A stretch of DNA of 50,995 nucleotides from Pseudomonadota bacterium (GCA_005776725.1 SXOO01000008.1:1-50995), one strand, 5' to 3'; positions 1 to 9,288 are shown, counted from the first letter of the stretch. Notes: generated by a model from the sequence alone, not told the origin. Program-made: numbers and translations.

Positions 1-1824
1 ATCGAGGTGGAGCGGTCGCTGCGCGTGCTCGACGGCGCGATCCTGGTGCTCTGCGGCGTCGCTGGCGTGCAGAGCCAGTCGCTCACGGTCGACCGCCAGA
101 TGCGCCGGTACAAGGTCCCGCGCATCGCGTTCATCAACAAGCTCGACCGCACCGGTGCCAACCCGTTCCGCGTCACGAAGCAGCTGCGTGAGGTGCTCCA
201 GCACAACGCAGTGATGATCCAGATCCCCATCGGTCTCGAGGACAAGCTCGAGGGCGTGATCGATCTCGTCACCATGGAGGCCATCACGTTCCACGGCCAC
301 GCGGGCGACGACATCGAGAAGGGCCCGATCCCGGCTGGCCTCGCCGAAGAGGCGGCCCAGTATCGCGAGATCATGCTCGACGCGGTCAGCATGTTCTCGG
401 ACGAGCTCATGGAGGCCATGCTCGAGGAGCGGGTCACGCCGGAGCTCATCCGCGCTGCCATCCGCAAGGGCGCGATCAGCCTGCAGCTCACGCCCGTCAT
501 GATGGGCTCGGCCTACAAGAACAAGGGCGTCCAGCTCCTGCTCGACGGCGTCGTCGCTTACCTCCCGAACCCCACGGAGGTCACGAACGAGGCGCACGAT
601 CAGCGCAAGGGTGAGGAGAAGGTCATCCTCGAGTGCAAGCCGGACAATCGGCCGCTCGTCATGCTCACGTTCAAGCTCACGGACGACCGGTACGGTCAGC
701 TGAGCTACCTGCGCCTCTACTCCGGCGCGCTCCGTCGCGACGACACGATCTACAACCAGCGCACGGGCAAGAAGGTCCGCGTTGGCCGAATCGTGCGTAT
801 GCACTCGGACGACATGGAGGAGATCACGGCGGCTGCCGCGGGCGACATCGTCGCCATCTTCGGCGTCGACTGCGCGTCGGGCGACACGTTCACCGACGGC
901 TCCGTCGACTACACCATGACCAGCATGTTCGTTCCGGACCCCGTGATCTCGCTGTCGATCCGGCCCAAGGACAAGAAGGCCGAGGTCAACGTGGGCAAGG
1001 CGCTGAACCGGTTCACGAAGGAAGACCCCACGTTCCGCGTGTTCTCGGACCCGGAGTCGAACGAGACGATCATCGCCGGCATGGGCGAGCTCCACCTCGA
1101 CGTCTACATCGAGCGCATGAAGCGCGAGTACGCCGCCGAGGTCGAGACCTCGCCCCCGCGCGTCGCTTACCGCGAGACCATCACGCAGGAGGCCCGGTTC
1201 GACTACACCCACAAGAAGCAGACGGGTGGCTCGGGTCAGTTCGGTAAGGTCGGCGGCTACGTCGCGCCCGTCACTGAGGGCGACTCGTTCCAGTTCGAGG
1301 ACGAGACGATTGGCGGCATCATCCCGCGTAACTTCATCCCGTGCATCGAGAAGGGCTTCCGGTCCATGATCGACAAGGGCGCCCTCATCGGGCACCCGGT
1401 CGTGAACGTGAAGGTCGTCCTCAACGACGGCGGGTGGCACGCGGTCGACTCGAACGACATGGCCTTCCAGGAGGCCGCGCGCGGCGCCTGGCGCCAAGTC
1501 TACGACAAGGCGCGTCCCAAGATCCTCGAGCCCATCATGAAGGTCGAGATCGAGGGCCCCGCCGAGTTCTCCGGCAACATCCTCACCACCATCATGCAGC
1601 GCCGCGGCATGGTCGTGGGCTCCACCGAGGAGTTCGGCCAGGCCAAGGTCACCGCCGAGGTGCCGCTGGCCGAAATGTTCGGCTACTCCACGCAGCTCCG
1701 CTCGTCCACGCAGGGCAAGGCGGAGTTCTCGATGGAGTTCGCCAAGTACCGTGAGGTCCCTGAGAACATCGCTCAGGAGCTCATGGAGAAGGCGAAGGCC
1801 AAGAAGGAAGCCGACAAGAAGTGA
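1..1824 (+). CDS. fusA: Elongation factor G, 5'-truncated by window edge
   Basis: Translational GTPase that drives ribosome translocation. The frame is open from base 1 and begins with [17 protein letters not shown], which aligns with about residue 95 onward of typical EF-G, so roughly 95 residues including the P-loop lie outside the window. Visible are the G4 motif NKLD (nt about 133-144), domain II ([20 protein letters not shown]), the domain III/IV stretch [14 protein letters not shown] near nt 1210-1250, and the domain IV-V end. The segment [17 protein letters not shown] resembles the spirochaete/planctomycete/delta and mitochondrial EF-G1 type more than E. coli EF-G; that subtype is an inference. 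No tuf gene follows, so this is probably not the classical str operon. The stop overlaps the next start (GTGA). Confidence 0.95.
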   Translation: MEVERSLRVLDGAILVLCGVAGVQSQSLTVDRQMRRYKVPRIAFINKLDRTGANPFRVTKQLREVLQHNAVMIQIPIGLEDKLEGVIDLVTMEAITFHGHAGDDIEKGPIPAGLAEEAAQYREIMLDAVSMFSDELMEAMLEERVTPELIRAAIRKGAISLQLTPVMMGSAYKNKGVQLLLDGVVAYLPNPTEVTNEAHDQRKGEEKVILECKPDNRPLVMLTFKLTDDRYGQLSYLRLYSGALRRDDTIYNQRTGKKVRVGRIVRMHSDDMEEITAAAAGDIVAIFGVDCASGDTFTDGSVDYTMTSMFVPDPVISLSIRPKDKKAEVNVGKALNRFTKEDPTFRVFSDPESNETIIAGMGELHLDVYIERMKREYAAEVETSPPRVAYRETITQEARFDYTHKKQTGGSGQFGKVGGYVAPVTEGDSFQFEDETIGGIIPRNFIPCIEKGFRSMIDKGALIGHPVVNVKVVLNDGGWHAVDSNDMAFQEAARGAWRQVYDKARPKILEPIMKVEIEGPAEFSGNILTTIMQRRGMVVGSTEEFGQAKVTAEVPLAEMFGYSTQLRSSTQGKAEFSMEFAKYREVPENIAQELMEKAKAKKEADKK

Positions 1825-2828
1825 GATCGGGGGCCAGGAGGGCTGCGCTGAAGTGGCCCACCTGGTCGTATCGCGTCCTCCTCCCGCTCCTCTCTGTCGG
1901 CATCACCCTCGCTGTCGGCGAGGGCCTATGCCGCCTGTTCGGCTGGGGCGCTGAGCGCCCCGCTGGGTTCCGCTTCTACGTGCGGAACATCGATGGCGAC
2001 GTCGAAGAGACCTACAACCGCGAAGATCCGGACCTCATGTGGAGCCCGGCGCCTGGCGTCCACGACGCGGGGCTCTACCGAGTCTCGCCAGAGGGCTTCC
2101 GCGGCGCGCTCCCCCCCGGGTCCGGGCCGCTGGTAGCTTGTCTCGGCGACTCCAGCACCGTCGGCGTCGACACCCCAGAGCCCCAGACCTGGCCACGGGT
2201 CCTCTCGTCGCGTCTGCCGGCGGGGGCGCGGGTGCTGAACGCCGGTGTCACCGGCTACACCGTGGTCCAAGCCGCCGCGCGTTATCAACGAGACGTTCGC
2301 GCGCTGCGACCGGCAGTGGTGGTGCTGTACGTGGGCATTAACGATCCCGTGGCCCGCTTCTGGTTGTCTGACAGCCAGGTGCTCGAGCGCCGAGTCCCGC
2401 CCGAGGTCGCGGCGCTCGAGGCGTCGTGGCTGCTCCAGCTGCAGCTCTACCGGGCGCTTCGGGCCCTCGTGGCCGATGAACTCGACGGGCGTCCGCCGGT
2501 CCCGAGGGTTGCAGCGGCGGAGTTCTCGGTCGCTCTCGAGGCCCTGGCGCATCAGGTCGCCGCGGACGGCGGCCGGCTCATCGTGTTGGTGCCCCCGGTG
2601 GACCCCACCCGGAGTCACGGCTGGCCCCGCCTTCCGGAGATCGAGCACTACAAGGAGCGGCTCCGCCGTGTGGCCGGTGCCCGAGTGGTGGAGCCGCGGC
2701 TGTCACCCGGCGCTGGCTTCATCGACATCGTTCACCCGAGCCCTCTCGGTCATCGCGAGCTGGCCGCGGCGCTTGCCCCCGAGGTGAGCGTGGCCCTGGG
2801 TGGCGCCAAGGGGAGGTCGGCTGAGTAG
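1821..2828 (+). CDS. Membrane-anchored SGNH/GDSL hydrolase-like protein
   Basis: Protein of 335 residues with an N-terminal hydrophobic segment (about residues 17-33) and an extracytoplasmic SGNH hydrolase-type domain. All four family blocks can be seen: GDSS with nucleophile Ser111, Asn140 in block II (LNAGVTGYT), Gly172/Asn174 in VGINDP, and Asp302-His305 in [10 protein letters not shown]. These families are esterases, lipases or carbohydrate O-deacetylases; the substrate cannot be told from the sequence. The GTG start overlaps the EF-G stop codon by four bases, which fixes the start and implies translational coupling. Pairing a surface esterase with EF-G is unusual and gives no clear functional clue. 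Confidence 0.8.
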   Translation: MRSGARRAALKWPTWSYRVLLPLLSVGITLAVGEGLCRLFGWGAERPAGFRFYVRNIDGDVEETYNREDPDLMWSPAPGVHDAGLYRVSPEGFRGALPPGSGPLVACLGDSSTVGVDTPEPQTWPRVLSSRLPAGARVLNAGVTGYTVVQAAARYQRDVRALRPAVVVLYVGINDPVARFWLSDSQVLERRVPPEVAALEASWLLQLQLYRALRALVADELDGRPPVPRVAAAEFSVALEALAHQVAADGGRLIVLVPPVDPTRSHGWPRLPEIEHYKERLRRVAGARVVEPRLSPGAGFIDIVHPSPLGHRELAAALAPEVSVALGGAKGRSAE

Positions 2829-2895
2829 CACTGGCAGGGCAGGCTTGGGGGTCGGCTAGGTGGCGTTCAGCCAGGCGGCCAGCGCCGCCCCGAGC

Positions 2896-3765
2896 TCAGT
2901 AGGCCTCTGGGTTCTCGCGGAGCCCGCCGGCGTCCGCCGTGAAGCGGCTCGTGACCCCCACGGTGAACCCGCCGATCTGGCCCACCACGGCTGACGCGAG
3001 CGGCAAGGTGCCCGCGACGTAGAGCTCGACCCAGCGTAGCCGGAACCGAATTGACGCCATGAGGGCGTGCGGCAGAGCGTCCTCCTTGAACTCGATCTTG
3101 GTGTCGACCACTCGGGTCGCCAGGGCGTACTCGAGGGAGCCACCGAAGCCCCGCCAGAACATGCCAACGCCCGCGTTGAGCCGGAAGATCGTGTCGAAGT
3201 CCTTCGCGCTCACCCCCTCGCCTACGGGCAGCAGAAGATCGAAGCCGGTGTCGATCCGAGCGTGGAGGATCCCCGCCGGCAGGCGCAGGCTGACCCCGAG
3301 GCGCACGGGGACGGTCTCAGGCACCGTGAGCGCGAGATCCGTGAGGCGGCACCAGCTGGCGACGCCGATGGTGGTCTGCGAGTCGTTGTCCGCCCGAACG
3401 GTGGGCGCCGCGACCCCCGCTCGAAGGGTGACGTTGAGCAACGGCAGGGCCACGTCCCAGAGACCCCCGACCTCCACGTTGCCGAGCGTGGAGACCGAGT
3501 AGCTTCCGTTCGTGAGCGCCGCGATCGGGACGATGAGGTATCCCCCGAAGCCCGCGTATGCGCCTTGGAGGTAGAGCTCGTTGTAGGAGAACACGAAGCC
3601 GTCCTCGAGGAAGGCATCGTCCAAGACCAAGGTGCTCTGGAAGAGCCCCTTGATGGTCTCGTCCATTCGGTCGAGGCCAGCCCACTGCGCCTCTGCGCGC
3701 CCGGAGACGAACGCGCAGCAGCCCGCGAGCCAGAGAGCGAAGCCCCGCGGGAGGCCGCCGCTCAT
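2896..3765 (-). CDS. Predicted outer-membrane beta-barrel protein
   Basis: Protein of 289 residues starting with a signal peptide (MSGGLPRGFALWLAGCCA, probable cleavage after AEA). The mature part alternates hydrophobic and polar residues with many Gly and aromatic positions (GAYAGFGGYL, GVGMFWRGFGGSL, SIRFRLRWVELY), the pattern of an outer-membrane beta-barrel. No named family is recognised. The ATG at 3765 overlaps the TGA of the upstream CAP lipoprotein gene (ATGA); the reading frame stays open further upstream but only as out-of-phase shadow of that gene, so 3765 is the start. It is the last gene of a three-gene minus-strand operon. Confidence 0.7.
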   Translation of the reverse strand: MSGGLPRGFALWLAGCCAFVSGRAEAQWAGLDRMDETIKGLFQSTLVLDDAFLEDGFVFSYNELYLQGAYAGFGGYLIVPIAALTNGSYSVSTLGNVEVGGLWDVALPLLNVTLRAGVAAPTVRADNDSQTTIGVASWCRLTDLALTVPETVPVRLGVSLRLPAGILHARIDTGFDLLLPVGEGVSAKDFDTIFRLNAGVGMFWRGFGGSLEYALATRVVDTKIEFKEDALPHALMASIRFRLRWVELYVAGTLPLASAVVGQIGGFTVGVTSRFTADAGGLRENPEAY

Positions 3766-4802
3766 GGCGTGATTCGGAACGTGTAGCTCACGCTCTCGGG
3801 GGCCCCTTGGCCCGCGATGCCGTCGATGACTACGCTGTAGTCCGTGCTGGCGGACAGCGGCGCGGCCGTGCGCCACTGGAGGTGGTTCGCGAGCCCGTGG
3901 ACTGGCCCTTTGCCGGCGCCGGTATAGCGGAGATCGGGGAGGCCGTCGGCGCCCAAGGCGATCGGGACGTCGGCGCCCGCGGCGCTGATGCGCACCGACG
4001 CGCGGCTGAAGTCCACGACCGCGTTGTCGCCCGGCTCGGTGACCGAGACCACGATCGACGCGAGGAGCCAGCCATCGGGCGCCACGAGGGCGGCGGGCAC
4101 CTCGTCGATAGGCCACGCCACGACGTCGCGCTCGAGCACGATGGCCTCGGTCGGCGGCGTGGTGATCACTCGGAGCGCGCCGACCTGCCGGACGAGGGGG
4201 CCCTCGGCGTCCTCGCTGAGGCTGAAGCTCATTGCGAACGCGGTGGGGCCCAGGAACGGGTCAAGCAGCCAGCGGCGATGTCCCAGCGACGGCGCCTCGG
4301 GTGTGGGGCCAGGGGCGTCGTCGAGAAGCCAGCTGTCTACGAAGACCTCGGGCCCCTGCAGCGAGCGGAAGACTGTGTCGGGCACGCTCGAGGGCACCCG
4401 AAAACCGAGCGTGGTGAGGTTGCTCTCACGGCAGGCATTCCGCGCCGCTTCGGACCAGCACGCTGCGGTCTTGGGCGGGTCGCTGTTGGTCGCCTCGAGC
4501 AGGGCGTTCACCAGGGTGCACGCCTGGAGCGCCGAGGAGGCCTCCTGCGCAAGCGGGATCTCTGGGACCCCGGCGATCAGCCGGATCCGGTTCACCTGGG
4601 CGAGCGCGCGCGCCTGCCACTCCGGCGCCAGGACGCCTGCGTCGCACGTGGCGCTGGACGGGAGCGTCGTATAGATGCAGCCGCTGGTCCCCGAAGCGGC
4701 GCACGGCCTTCCATTGGACGCGGCGGCGTCTGGCGGCGCCGCGCCCTCCGAGGCCGAGCCGCAGGCCAGCGCCAGGAGCAGCGAAGCGGCGCGAGCCTTC
4801 AT
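3762..4802 (-). CDS. CAP (SCP/PR1-like) domain lipoprotein
   Basis: Lipoprotein of 346 residues. The signal peptide ends in the lipobox LALA-C with acylated Cys14, followed by a short Cys-containing linker. Residues about 60-220 look like a CAP domain: an opening helix QARALAQVNRIRLIAGVPEI, then VDSWLLDDAPG and the characteristic GHRRWLLDPFLGPTAFAMS. The C-terminal third is beta-rich and may be an Ig-like domain. CAP proteins are extracellular and bacterial members have no single agreed function. The start overlaps the stop of the SUFU gene (ATGA), and its own stop overlaps the next start in the same way, so all three should be co-translated. Confidence 0.75.
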   Translation of the reverse strand: MKARAASLLLALACGSASEGAAPPDAAASNGRPCAASGTSGCIYTTLPSSATCDAGVLAPEWQARALAQVNRIRLIAGVPEIPLAQEASSALQACTLVNALLEATNSDPPKTAACWSEAARNACRESNLTTLGFRVPSSVPDTVFRSLQGPEVFVDSWLLDDAPGPTPEAPSLGHRRWLLDPFLGPTAFAMSFSLSEDAEGPLVRQVGALRVITTPPTEAIVLERDVVAWPIDEVPAALVAPDGWLLASIVVSVTEPGDNAVVDFSRASVRISAAGADVPIALGADGLPDLRYTGAGKGPVHGLANHLQWRTAAPLSASTDYSVVIDGIAGQGAPESVSYTFRITP

Positions 4803-5875
4803 GCGACGCTTGCCCGATCCACGCTGGGGTGGGCGCGTCCGATCCCCGCGGCGTCGAGGCGCTCGAGCAGCGCCTCGGAGCCCTCGGCCACGGCGTAGTC
4901 GCGCTCGGACTCCGTGATCGGGAGGAGCCACAGGAGGTTCACGGGTTCACCGCGAGAGAGCAGGTCCGGGAGGCTCGTGGGGGTGGTGTCGTCCCTCACG
5001 AGGAACCACGAGAACGGACCCGGCAGGCCGCGTGCGGGCACCGTGTGGCCCGGCGCCAGCCAGGCGTTCATATGCCAGGGCATGGCGCACAGCTGCGAGA
5101 GGTGGTTCATCACGGCGCTGTCGACAGAGCCAGGGACCGACAGCGCCAGCTCGACGTGGCGCACCGCGGCCGGATTCTCGTAGTAGCGGTCGACCTGTGG
5201 CTGCGGGCGCAGGCTCATGCCGCCCGTAAGGCACACCGTTCGCCCGTCCGCGACGTGCTCCGTGAGGAACCGCGGCGGCCACTTGCTGGCGTCGATCGTG
5301 TAGTACCGGGTGTGCGGGCCGAACGCGCGACCATACGCCTCCACCAGGCCACGCTGCAGCTCGGGCCACGGCTCGCCCCGCTGCCAGGAGTCCCAGTACC
5401 GCATGGCCTCGTCGAGGCGCGCGAGGATGGGGCTGTCCCGCCCGGGCTGCCGGAGGGGCCAGGCCAACGGGGTGACCGTGCGGCAATCGCGCGCGAAGCC
5501 GGGGCATCCGTCGCGGCCCGCCCACGGGGGGAGCACGGCGAGGACGTCGTCCCCCTCGCGCAGCGCCACCGCGTCGCCCTCCGGAAACCAGACCGCGTTG
5601 AGTCGCTCTACGCGCAGCGCCGGGAGGCCTACGGGGTGGGTGCAGGCGTCGAAGGGCAGGGGGGGCCCGGAGCCGCGGCTCTGCCAGTCGGGTTCGAGCC
5701 CCATCGGCGCCGGCCGCCGGTTCCTGACCCAGACGCTGCGCGTCTCGAAGTCGGAGCCCTCGGGACCCACGAGGTGCAGGTAGACGGCGCTCCCGTCGTC
5801 TTCGACGACGGCCATGAGCGTGCCGTAAGGAGAGACCTCCTCGAAGACGACAGGTGACTCGTCGGCGGGCTGCAT
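4799..5875 (-). CDS. Suppressor-of-fused (SUFU) domain protein
   Basis: Cytoplasmic protein of 358 residues with no signal peptide. The C-terminal part has SUFU-family features: a HVELALSVP strand, PWHMNAWLAPGHTVP, PFSWFLVRDD and the end motif NLLWLLPITESERDYA (about residue 312), followed by a short helix. In bacteria, SUFU domains have been described as immunity proteins of polymorphic toxin systems, but they also occur alone. Here it leads an operon with a CAP lipoprotein and a barrel protein rather than a recognisable toxin. No Shine-Dalgarno precedes the ATG; a TAGGCT hexamer lies 9 nt upstream, consistent with leaderless translation. Confidence 0.75.
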   Translation of the reverse strand: MQPADESPVVFEEVSPYGTLMAVVEDDGSAVYLHLVGPEGSDFETRSVWVRNRRPAPMGLEPDWQSRGSGPPLPFDACTHPVGLPALRVERLNAVWFPEGDAVALREGDDVLAVLPPWAGRDGCPGFARDCRTVTPLAWPLRQPGRDSPILARLDEAMRYWDSWQRGEPWPELQRGLVEAYGRAFGPHTRYYTIDASKWPPRFLTEHVADGRTVCLTGGMSLRPQPQVDRYYENPAAVRHVELALSVPGSVDSAVMNHLSQLCAMPWHMNAWLAPGHTVPARGLPGPFSWFLVRDDTTPTSLPDLLSRGEPVNLLWLLPITESERDYAVAEGSEALLERLDAAGIGRAHPSVDRASVA

Positions 5876-5884
5876 AAGCGGCGG

Positions 5885-5913
5885 AGCCTACGCCCCGGAG
5901 CCGCCGGTGTCAC
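5885..5913 (-). promoter_or_regulatory. Sigma70-type promoter of the SUFU operon, leaderless type
   Basis: Reading the minus strand, a -35 GTGACA (5913-5908, five of six consensus bases) and a -10 TAGGCT (5890-5885) are separated by 17 bp. The ATG at 5875 follows after 9 nt, so transcription would begin at or next to the start codon. The -35 overlaps that of the divergent FHA gene. Confidence 0.55.
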
Positions 5914-5935
5914 GGGTCACGCCGTGTGGTAGCCT
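5907..5935 (+). promoter_or_regulatory. Sigma70-type promoter of the FHA gene, leaderless type
   Basis: A -35 GTGTCA (5907-5912, four of six) and -10 TAGCCT (5930-5935) lie 17 bp apart. The GTG start at 5942 is 6 nt past the -10, with no Shine-Dalgarno. The heptamer GTGTCAC serves both divergent -35 boxes, so the two promoters should compete for polymerase. Confidence 0.5.
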
Positions 5936-5941
5936 GCCAGT

Positions 5942-7009
5942 GTGGCAACCGAATCCCCGCGCGCGCGCTACCGGCCCAAGGGTCAGGGTTTCCTTGTCTT
6001 TGAACGCAACGCGCGGCGCGTGGAGCTGCCGCTCGACAGCGACGTCATCGATCTGCCGCCTCCCGCGGATCCACGACTCGCCCCGCCCCCGGCGCGTGGA
6101 CAGATCGTCCGGGTCGAGGGCGGCCACGCGGTCGTCCCGCTGCCGGGTGCCGCAATCCGCGTCAACCACCGCCCGCTCTCGCGCCGCACCGTACTTCACG
6201 GTGGTGACATGCTCGAGGTGGACGGATTCTCCGCAACCTACACCGCGGCCCGCGAAGAGCTCCCCTGGCCTCTCACCGTGATCGTGTGGCCGCCGTCGGG
6301 CCCATCGGTCGAGATCCGCAGCCACCGCGCGCGGCTCACGCTGGGCTCTGGTGATGCGGATCTCCAGATAGACGACGACACCCTGAACGGGCTCCACTGC
6401 ACGATCAAGCGGTACGCCAACGGGGTGATGCAGCTCGTGGACGAGCGCAGCCAGAACGGCGTGATGGTCGACGGGCGGCGCGTGGTCGACTCCGTGACGC
6501 TGCGCGATGGGGCGGAGGTTCGGATCGGCCGCACACGCCTCAAGGCCTGGACTGACGCCGAGCTCGGCGCCGACGGGCGAGTGCTCGACCCCCTCGAGGC
6601 GTACGACGGGCTGCCGTCCGGTGGTTTTGATCCGCGCGCTCCGCAGGAGCCCCTCCGGCCCTACGCCATCGAGGTGGGCCCGGACTTCGCCGGGAAGCGC
6701 CGGCGCACCTTCGACGACGACGTGCCCACGCGCCTCGAAGCCCTCGGTGAGCGGGTCGACGTACGCGCGCGCCGGCGGCCGGCCGACCAGGACGGCTACC
6801 ATCAGTACGACGCGGCCTACGGCGACGAAGACAGCCAGCGGCGGCCTCGGCCCCCTGAGGAGGCCGCAGCACCGAGCGGCGCCGCGCAAGTTCCCGGGCG
6901 CCCGCGTGTCCGGGGCCAAGACGACGACGACGACGACGACGGCTTCGGACGAAAACGCGGTGGCGGGCTCACGCTGGTCCACGACCCGGGCAAGCCGCGC
7001 CGCAAGTAG
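5942..7009 (+). CDS. FHA domain protein
   Basis: Cytoplasmic protein of 355 residues. Residues about 112-203 form a forkhead-associated domain: LTLGSGDADLQIDDDTLNG, LHCTIKRYANG, QLVDERSQNGVMVDGRRV. FHA domains bind phosphothreonine peptides, but here the usual Gly-Arg is Gly-Ser and the Ser-Arg before the conserved His is Asn-Gly, so phosphopeptide binding is doubtful. Residues about 54-100 (IRVNHRPLSRRTVLHGGDML) look like a second, degenerate FHA-like half. The C-terminal 150 residues are charged and low in complexity, with a seven-Asp run. The GTG start is supported by the upstream -10 box. Confidence 0.8.
   Translation: MATESPRARYRPKGQGFLVFERNARRVELPLDSDVIDLPPPADPRLAPPPARGQIVRVEGGHAVVPLPGAAIRVNHRPLSRRTVLHGGDMLEVDGFSATYTAAREELPWPLTVIVWPPSGPSVEIRSHRARLTLGSGDADLQIDDDTLNGLHCTIKRYANGVMQLVDERSQNGVMVDGRRVVDSVTLRDGAEVRIGRTRLKAWTDAELGADGRVLDPLEAYDGLPSGGFDPRAPQEPLRPYAIEVGPDFAGKRRRTFDDDVPTRLEALGERVDVRARRRPADQDGYHQYDAAYGDEDSQRRPRPPEEAAAPSGAAQVPGRPRVRGQDDDDDDDGFGRKRGGGLTLVHDPGKPRRK
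6920..6940 (+). repeat. (GAC)7 microsatellite inside the FHA gene
   Basis: Seven perfect GAC triplets encode seven consecutive Asp residues in the acidic C-terminal tail. Slippage would change the length in frame and would not switch the gene off. Confidence 0.8.
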
Positions 7010-7069
7010 CCACGCTGGCGGGTCAGGCCGCCCCCAACCGTTGGACGAGGCCGCGTCAAGTGTTTGTGC

Positions 7070-8710
7070 TTACTTTATTTTGCTGTTGAGCTGGAAGCCG
7101 GTCACGGTCTCCGTGGCGCCGCTGTCGTGGTCGAGGAAGGTTACCCGGCCGGCCGGGTGCTCCTGAAGGATCGCGGTGCGTGAGCCCACCCCGATCGCCA
7201 AGGTGGGCGGGGAGCCCAGCTCCACCCGGCGCACGGAGAGCGCCTGGAGGTCCACATCCAGCGCCCCCCCGGGCGACGCCCCCTCGGGGACCAGGACCAG
7301 CGCTCGGCCGTCACGGAGCGCGACGCCGAGAGGATCGGCGCCCGGGAGCTCGAGCTTCGCGTAGCCCGAGTCCAGATCCACCACCGAGAAGCCAGGGGCA
7401 GCGTCCACCTGGGCATCCACGCGGTCGATCGGCTCCTCCGCCCCCACGTGGGTTCGGCGGTCGTGCAGCACCACCGCGCGGCGTCCGTCGGGCGACACCA
7501 CGACGGCGGCCACGCCCTTCACCAACGGCACCACGCGCGGCTCCGCCCCGCCCTCGAGGTCCACCACCACCAGCCACTCGTTGCCGGCCTTCGTCAGCTC
7601 GCCCTTTGAGTCCGTGACGACCGACGTGAACGCGACCGCGCGGCCCCCCGCCTCGTCGACCTCGGCCTGGCCTGCGGGCAGGTCCCCGAGCGAGAGCGTG
7701 ACCGGCGCTACCGATTCGTCGTTCGCCAGTCGCACCAGCTCGCGGCGGTCGCGCAACACGGCCAGGACCTCCGCGCCGCCGAGGGTCACGTCGAGGTCGG
7801 TGGGAGCGCCTTCCAGCGTGACCTCGCGGAACGCGCCGTCGGCGAGCGCCACGAAGCGGACCATGGGCTCGCCGAAGGTGCGCACGGCGGCCGTGGACGC
7901 GTCCAAGAGGACCACCTCCCGGTCGCGCGGGTTCTCCAAGGGGTCGGCCGAGACCGCCACCGCGGGCGCGAAGCGCGGCTCGAAGTCGTCGTCCAGCTCG
8001 ATGCGCGAGACCCCCGAGTCGCTCAAGACGAACGCCCCGGTCCCGAAGTACTCCACCTTCGACGGTCGGAAGCCCACCCCGATGCTCACGACGCCGAGAG
8101 GGTCGAGGCGGACCAGGCTCACGTCCTGGAGCGAGCCGGTGCCGAGGGCGTCCATCGGGCCCGGCGCGCGCCAGGTCACCGCGAAGCGATGGTCGGGGCA
8201 GAGGGCCAGCTGGTTCGCGGGCGTGGGGAGATCCGCGATCTCGGCCGCCGAGGGCGCCTCGGCCTCCGCGTCCCGAAACAGGCTCACGTCATCCGAACCC
8301 GCGTTGACCGCCAGCACCGACACCGTGTCGTCCGCGTCGACGCGCGCGACGGCGACTGGGTCGAGGCCCGTGTCGAGCAGCGTCACTGCGAGCGACTCGC
8401 CGTGGATCCGCACCAGGACGTCCAGGAGCTGGCTCGGGATGAAGACGTGGGACTCGCCCGCCGCCGGCGTGGGCAGGGACACGGTGGACTCGACCTCGGG
8501 CGGCAGCCCGTCGCCTGCGTCCGCCCCGTCCGATACGTCCGCCGCGTCCACCGCGTCGGCGCCGTCGCCTGCGCCGTCCGTCGCTTGCCCCCCCGGGCTC
8601 CCGTCCGAGCTGGCGAACGCGCTGGAGCCCCCGCTCTCACCACAGCTGGGCAGAACTGTCGCGGCCGCCAGGAAGACCGCGATCGCCCGAGAAGAGTTGA
8701 TCCCACGCAT
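7070..8710 (-). CDS. Beta-propeller-like lipoprotein
   Basis: Lipoprotein of 546 residues: signal peptide with lipobox VLPS-C23, an Asp/Ala/Gly linker (about residues 35-62), then a long all-beta region. Repeating blade-like units (VSVLAVNAGSDDVSLFRD, VSLVRLDPLGVVSIGVG, VVVSPDGRRAVVLHDRR, VDLQALSVRRVELG) resemble YVTN/WD40-like propellers. No catalytic motif is recognised. It is the third gene of an operon: its ATG overlaps the stop of the barrel gene (TGATG at 8712-8708). It ends 60 bp from the convergent FHA gene. A surface-exposed binding role is an inference from fold and lipidation. Confidence 0.7.
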   Translation of the reverse strand: MRGINSSRAIAVFLAAATVLPSCGESGGSSAFASSDGSPGGQATDGAGDGADAVDAADVSDGADAGDGLPPEVESTVSLPTPAAGESHVFIPSQLLDVLVRIHGESLAVTLLDTGLDPVAVARVDADDTVSVLAVNAGSDDVSLFRDAEAEAPSAAEIADLPTPANQLALCPDHRFAVTWRAPGPMDALGTGSLQDVSLVRLDPLGVVSIGVGFRPSKVEYFGTGAFVLSDSGVSRIELDDDFEPRFAPAVAVSADPLENPRDREVVLLDASTAAVRTFGEPMVRFVALADGAFREVTLEGAPTDLDVTLGGAEVLAVLRDRRELVRLANDESVAPVTLSLGDLPAGQAEVDEAGGRAVAFTSVVTDSKGELTKAGNEWLVVVDLEGGAEPRVVPLVKGVAAVVVSPDGRRAVVLHDRRTHVGAEEPIDRVDAQVDAAPGFSVVDLDSGYAKLELPGADPLGVALRDGRALVLVPEGASPGGALDVDLQALSVRRVELGSPPTLAIGVGSRTAILQEHPAGRVTFLDHDSGATETVTGFQLNSKIK

Positions 8711-9288
8711 CAGAACACCCCCGTGATCGCGAAGCGGTAGCCTGGGCCGTGAAGGCTGAGGTCCCCAGGTGACGTCCCGTCGTCCGGACCCGTCGCCACG
8801 GCCGAGCGCCAGAGATAGCCGGCAGAGAGCGAAGCCCCGATCCGCAAGGCGCCCAGCAGCGGACCGGACAGGAACTCGACCCCGGCGTGGCCGCCCGCGC
8901 TCGCACCCCACGTGGTCGTGTCGCGAGCGCCCAGACTCACCTCTGTGTACGCGAGCGCCACGTCTGCCCACACGAAGGGGCGAACCCACCCGAGGCCGCG
9001 CCAGCTCCAGCGGACGCGCGCCCCGATGTCCAAGAAGTCGAACTCAGTCGACGCCTGGAAGAACGAGCCTTCGCCGCCCTCGATGACGCCTCGGAGGAAG
9101 CCGCCCACCTCGAGGCCGGCCCCCACGTCTCCGAACACGACCAGCTCGGGCACCACCGCCGTGCTCGAGCCCATGAGCAGGAGCCAGGAGTCGTCCATGG
9201 ACTCGATCCCACCCACCCCCAGCTCCACCCTGACCGTCTCTGCGCGAGCCAGGCCCGCGAGCGCGCAGACGAGCAACGCCACTCGCAT
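8710..9288 (-). CDS. Small predicted outer-membrane beta-barrel protein
   Basis: Protein of 192 residues with signal peptide MRVALLVCALAGLARA. The mature part has amphipathic strands rich in Gly and aromatics (FLDIGARVRWSWRGLGWVR, VWADVALAYTEVSLG, ALRIGASLSAGYLWR) and ends in a terminal Phe (YRFAITGVF), which is characteristic of the outer-membrane barrel insertion signal. The size suits an 8-stranded barrel. The ATG lies 8 nt after AGGAGG and overlaps the stop of the upstream propeller lipoprotein. It lies between two propeller lipoproteins, suggesting a shared envelope complex. Confidence 0.75.
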   Translation of the reverse strand: MRVALLVCALAGLARAETVRVELGVGGIESMDDSWLLLMGSSTAVVPELVVFGDVGAGLEVGGFLRGVIEGGEGSFFQASTEFDFLDIGARVRWSWRGLGWVRPFVWADVALAYTEVSLGARDTTTWGASAGGHAGVEFLSGPLLGALRIGASLSAGYLWRSAVATGPDDGTSPGDLSLHGPGYRFAITGVF

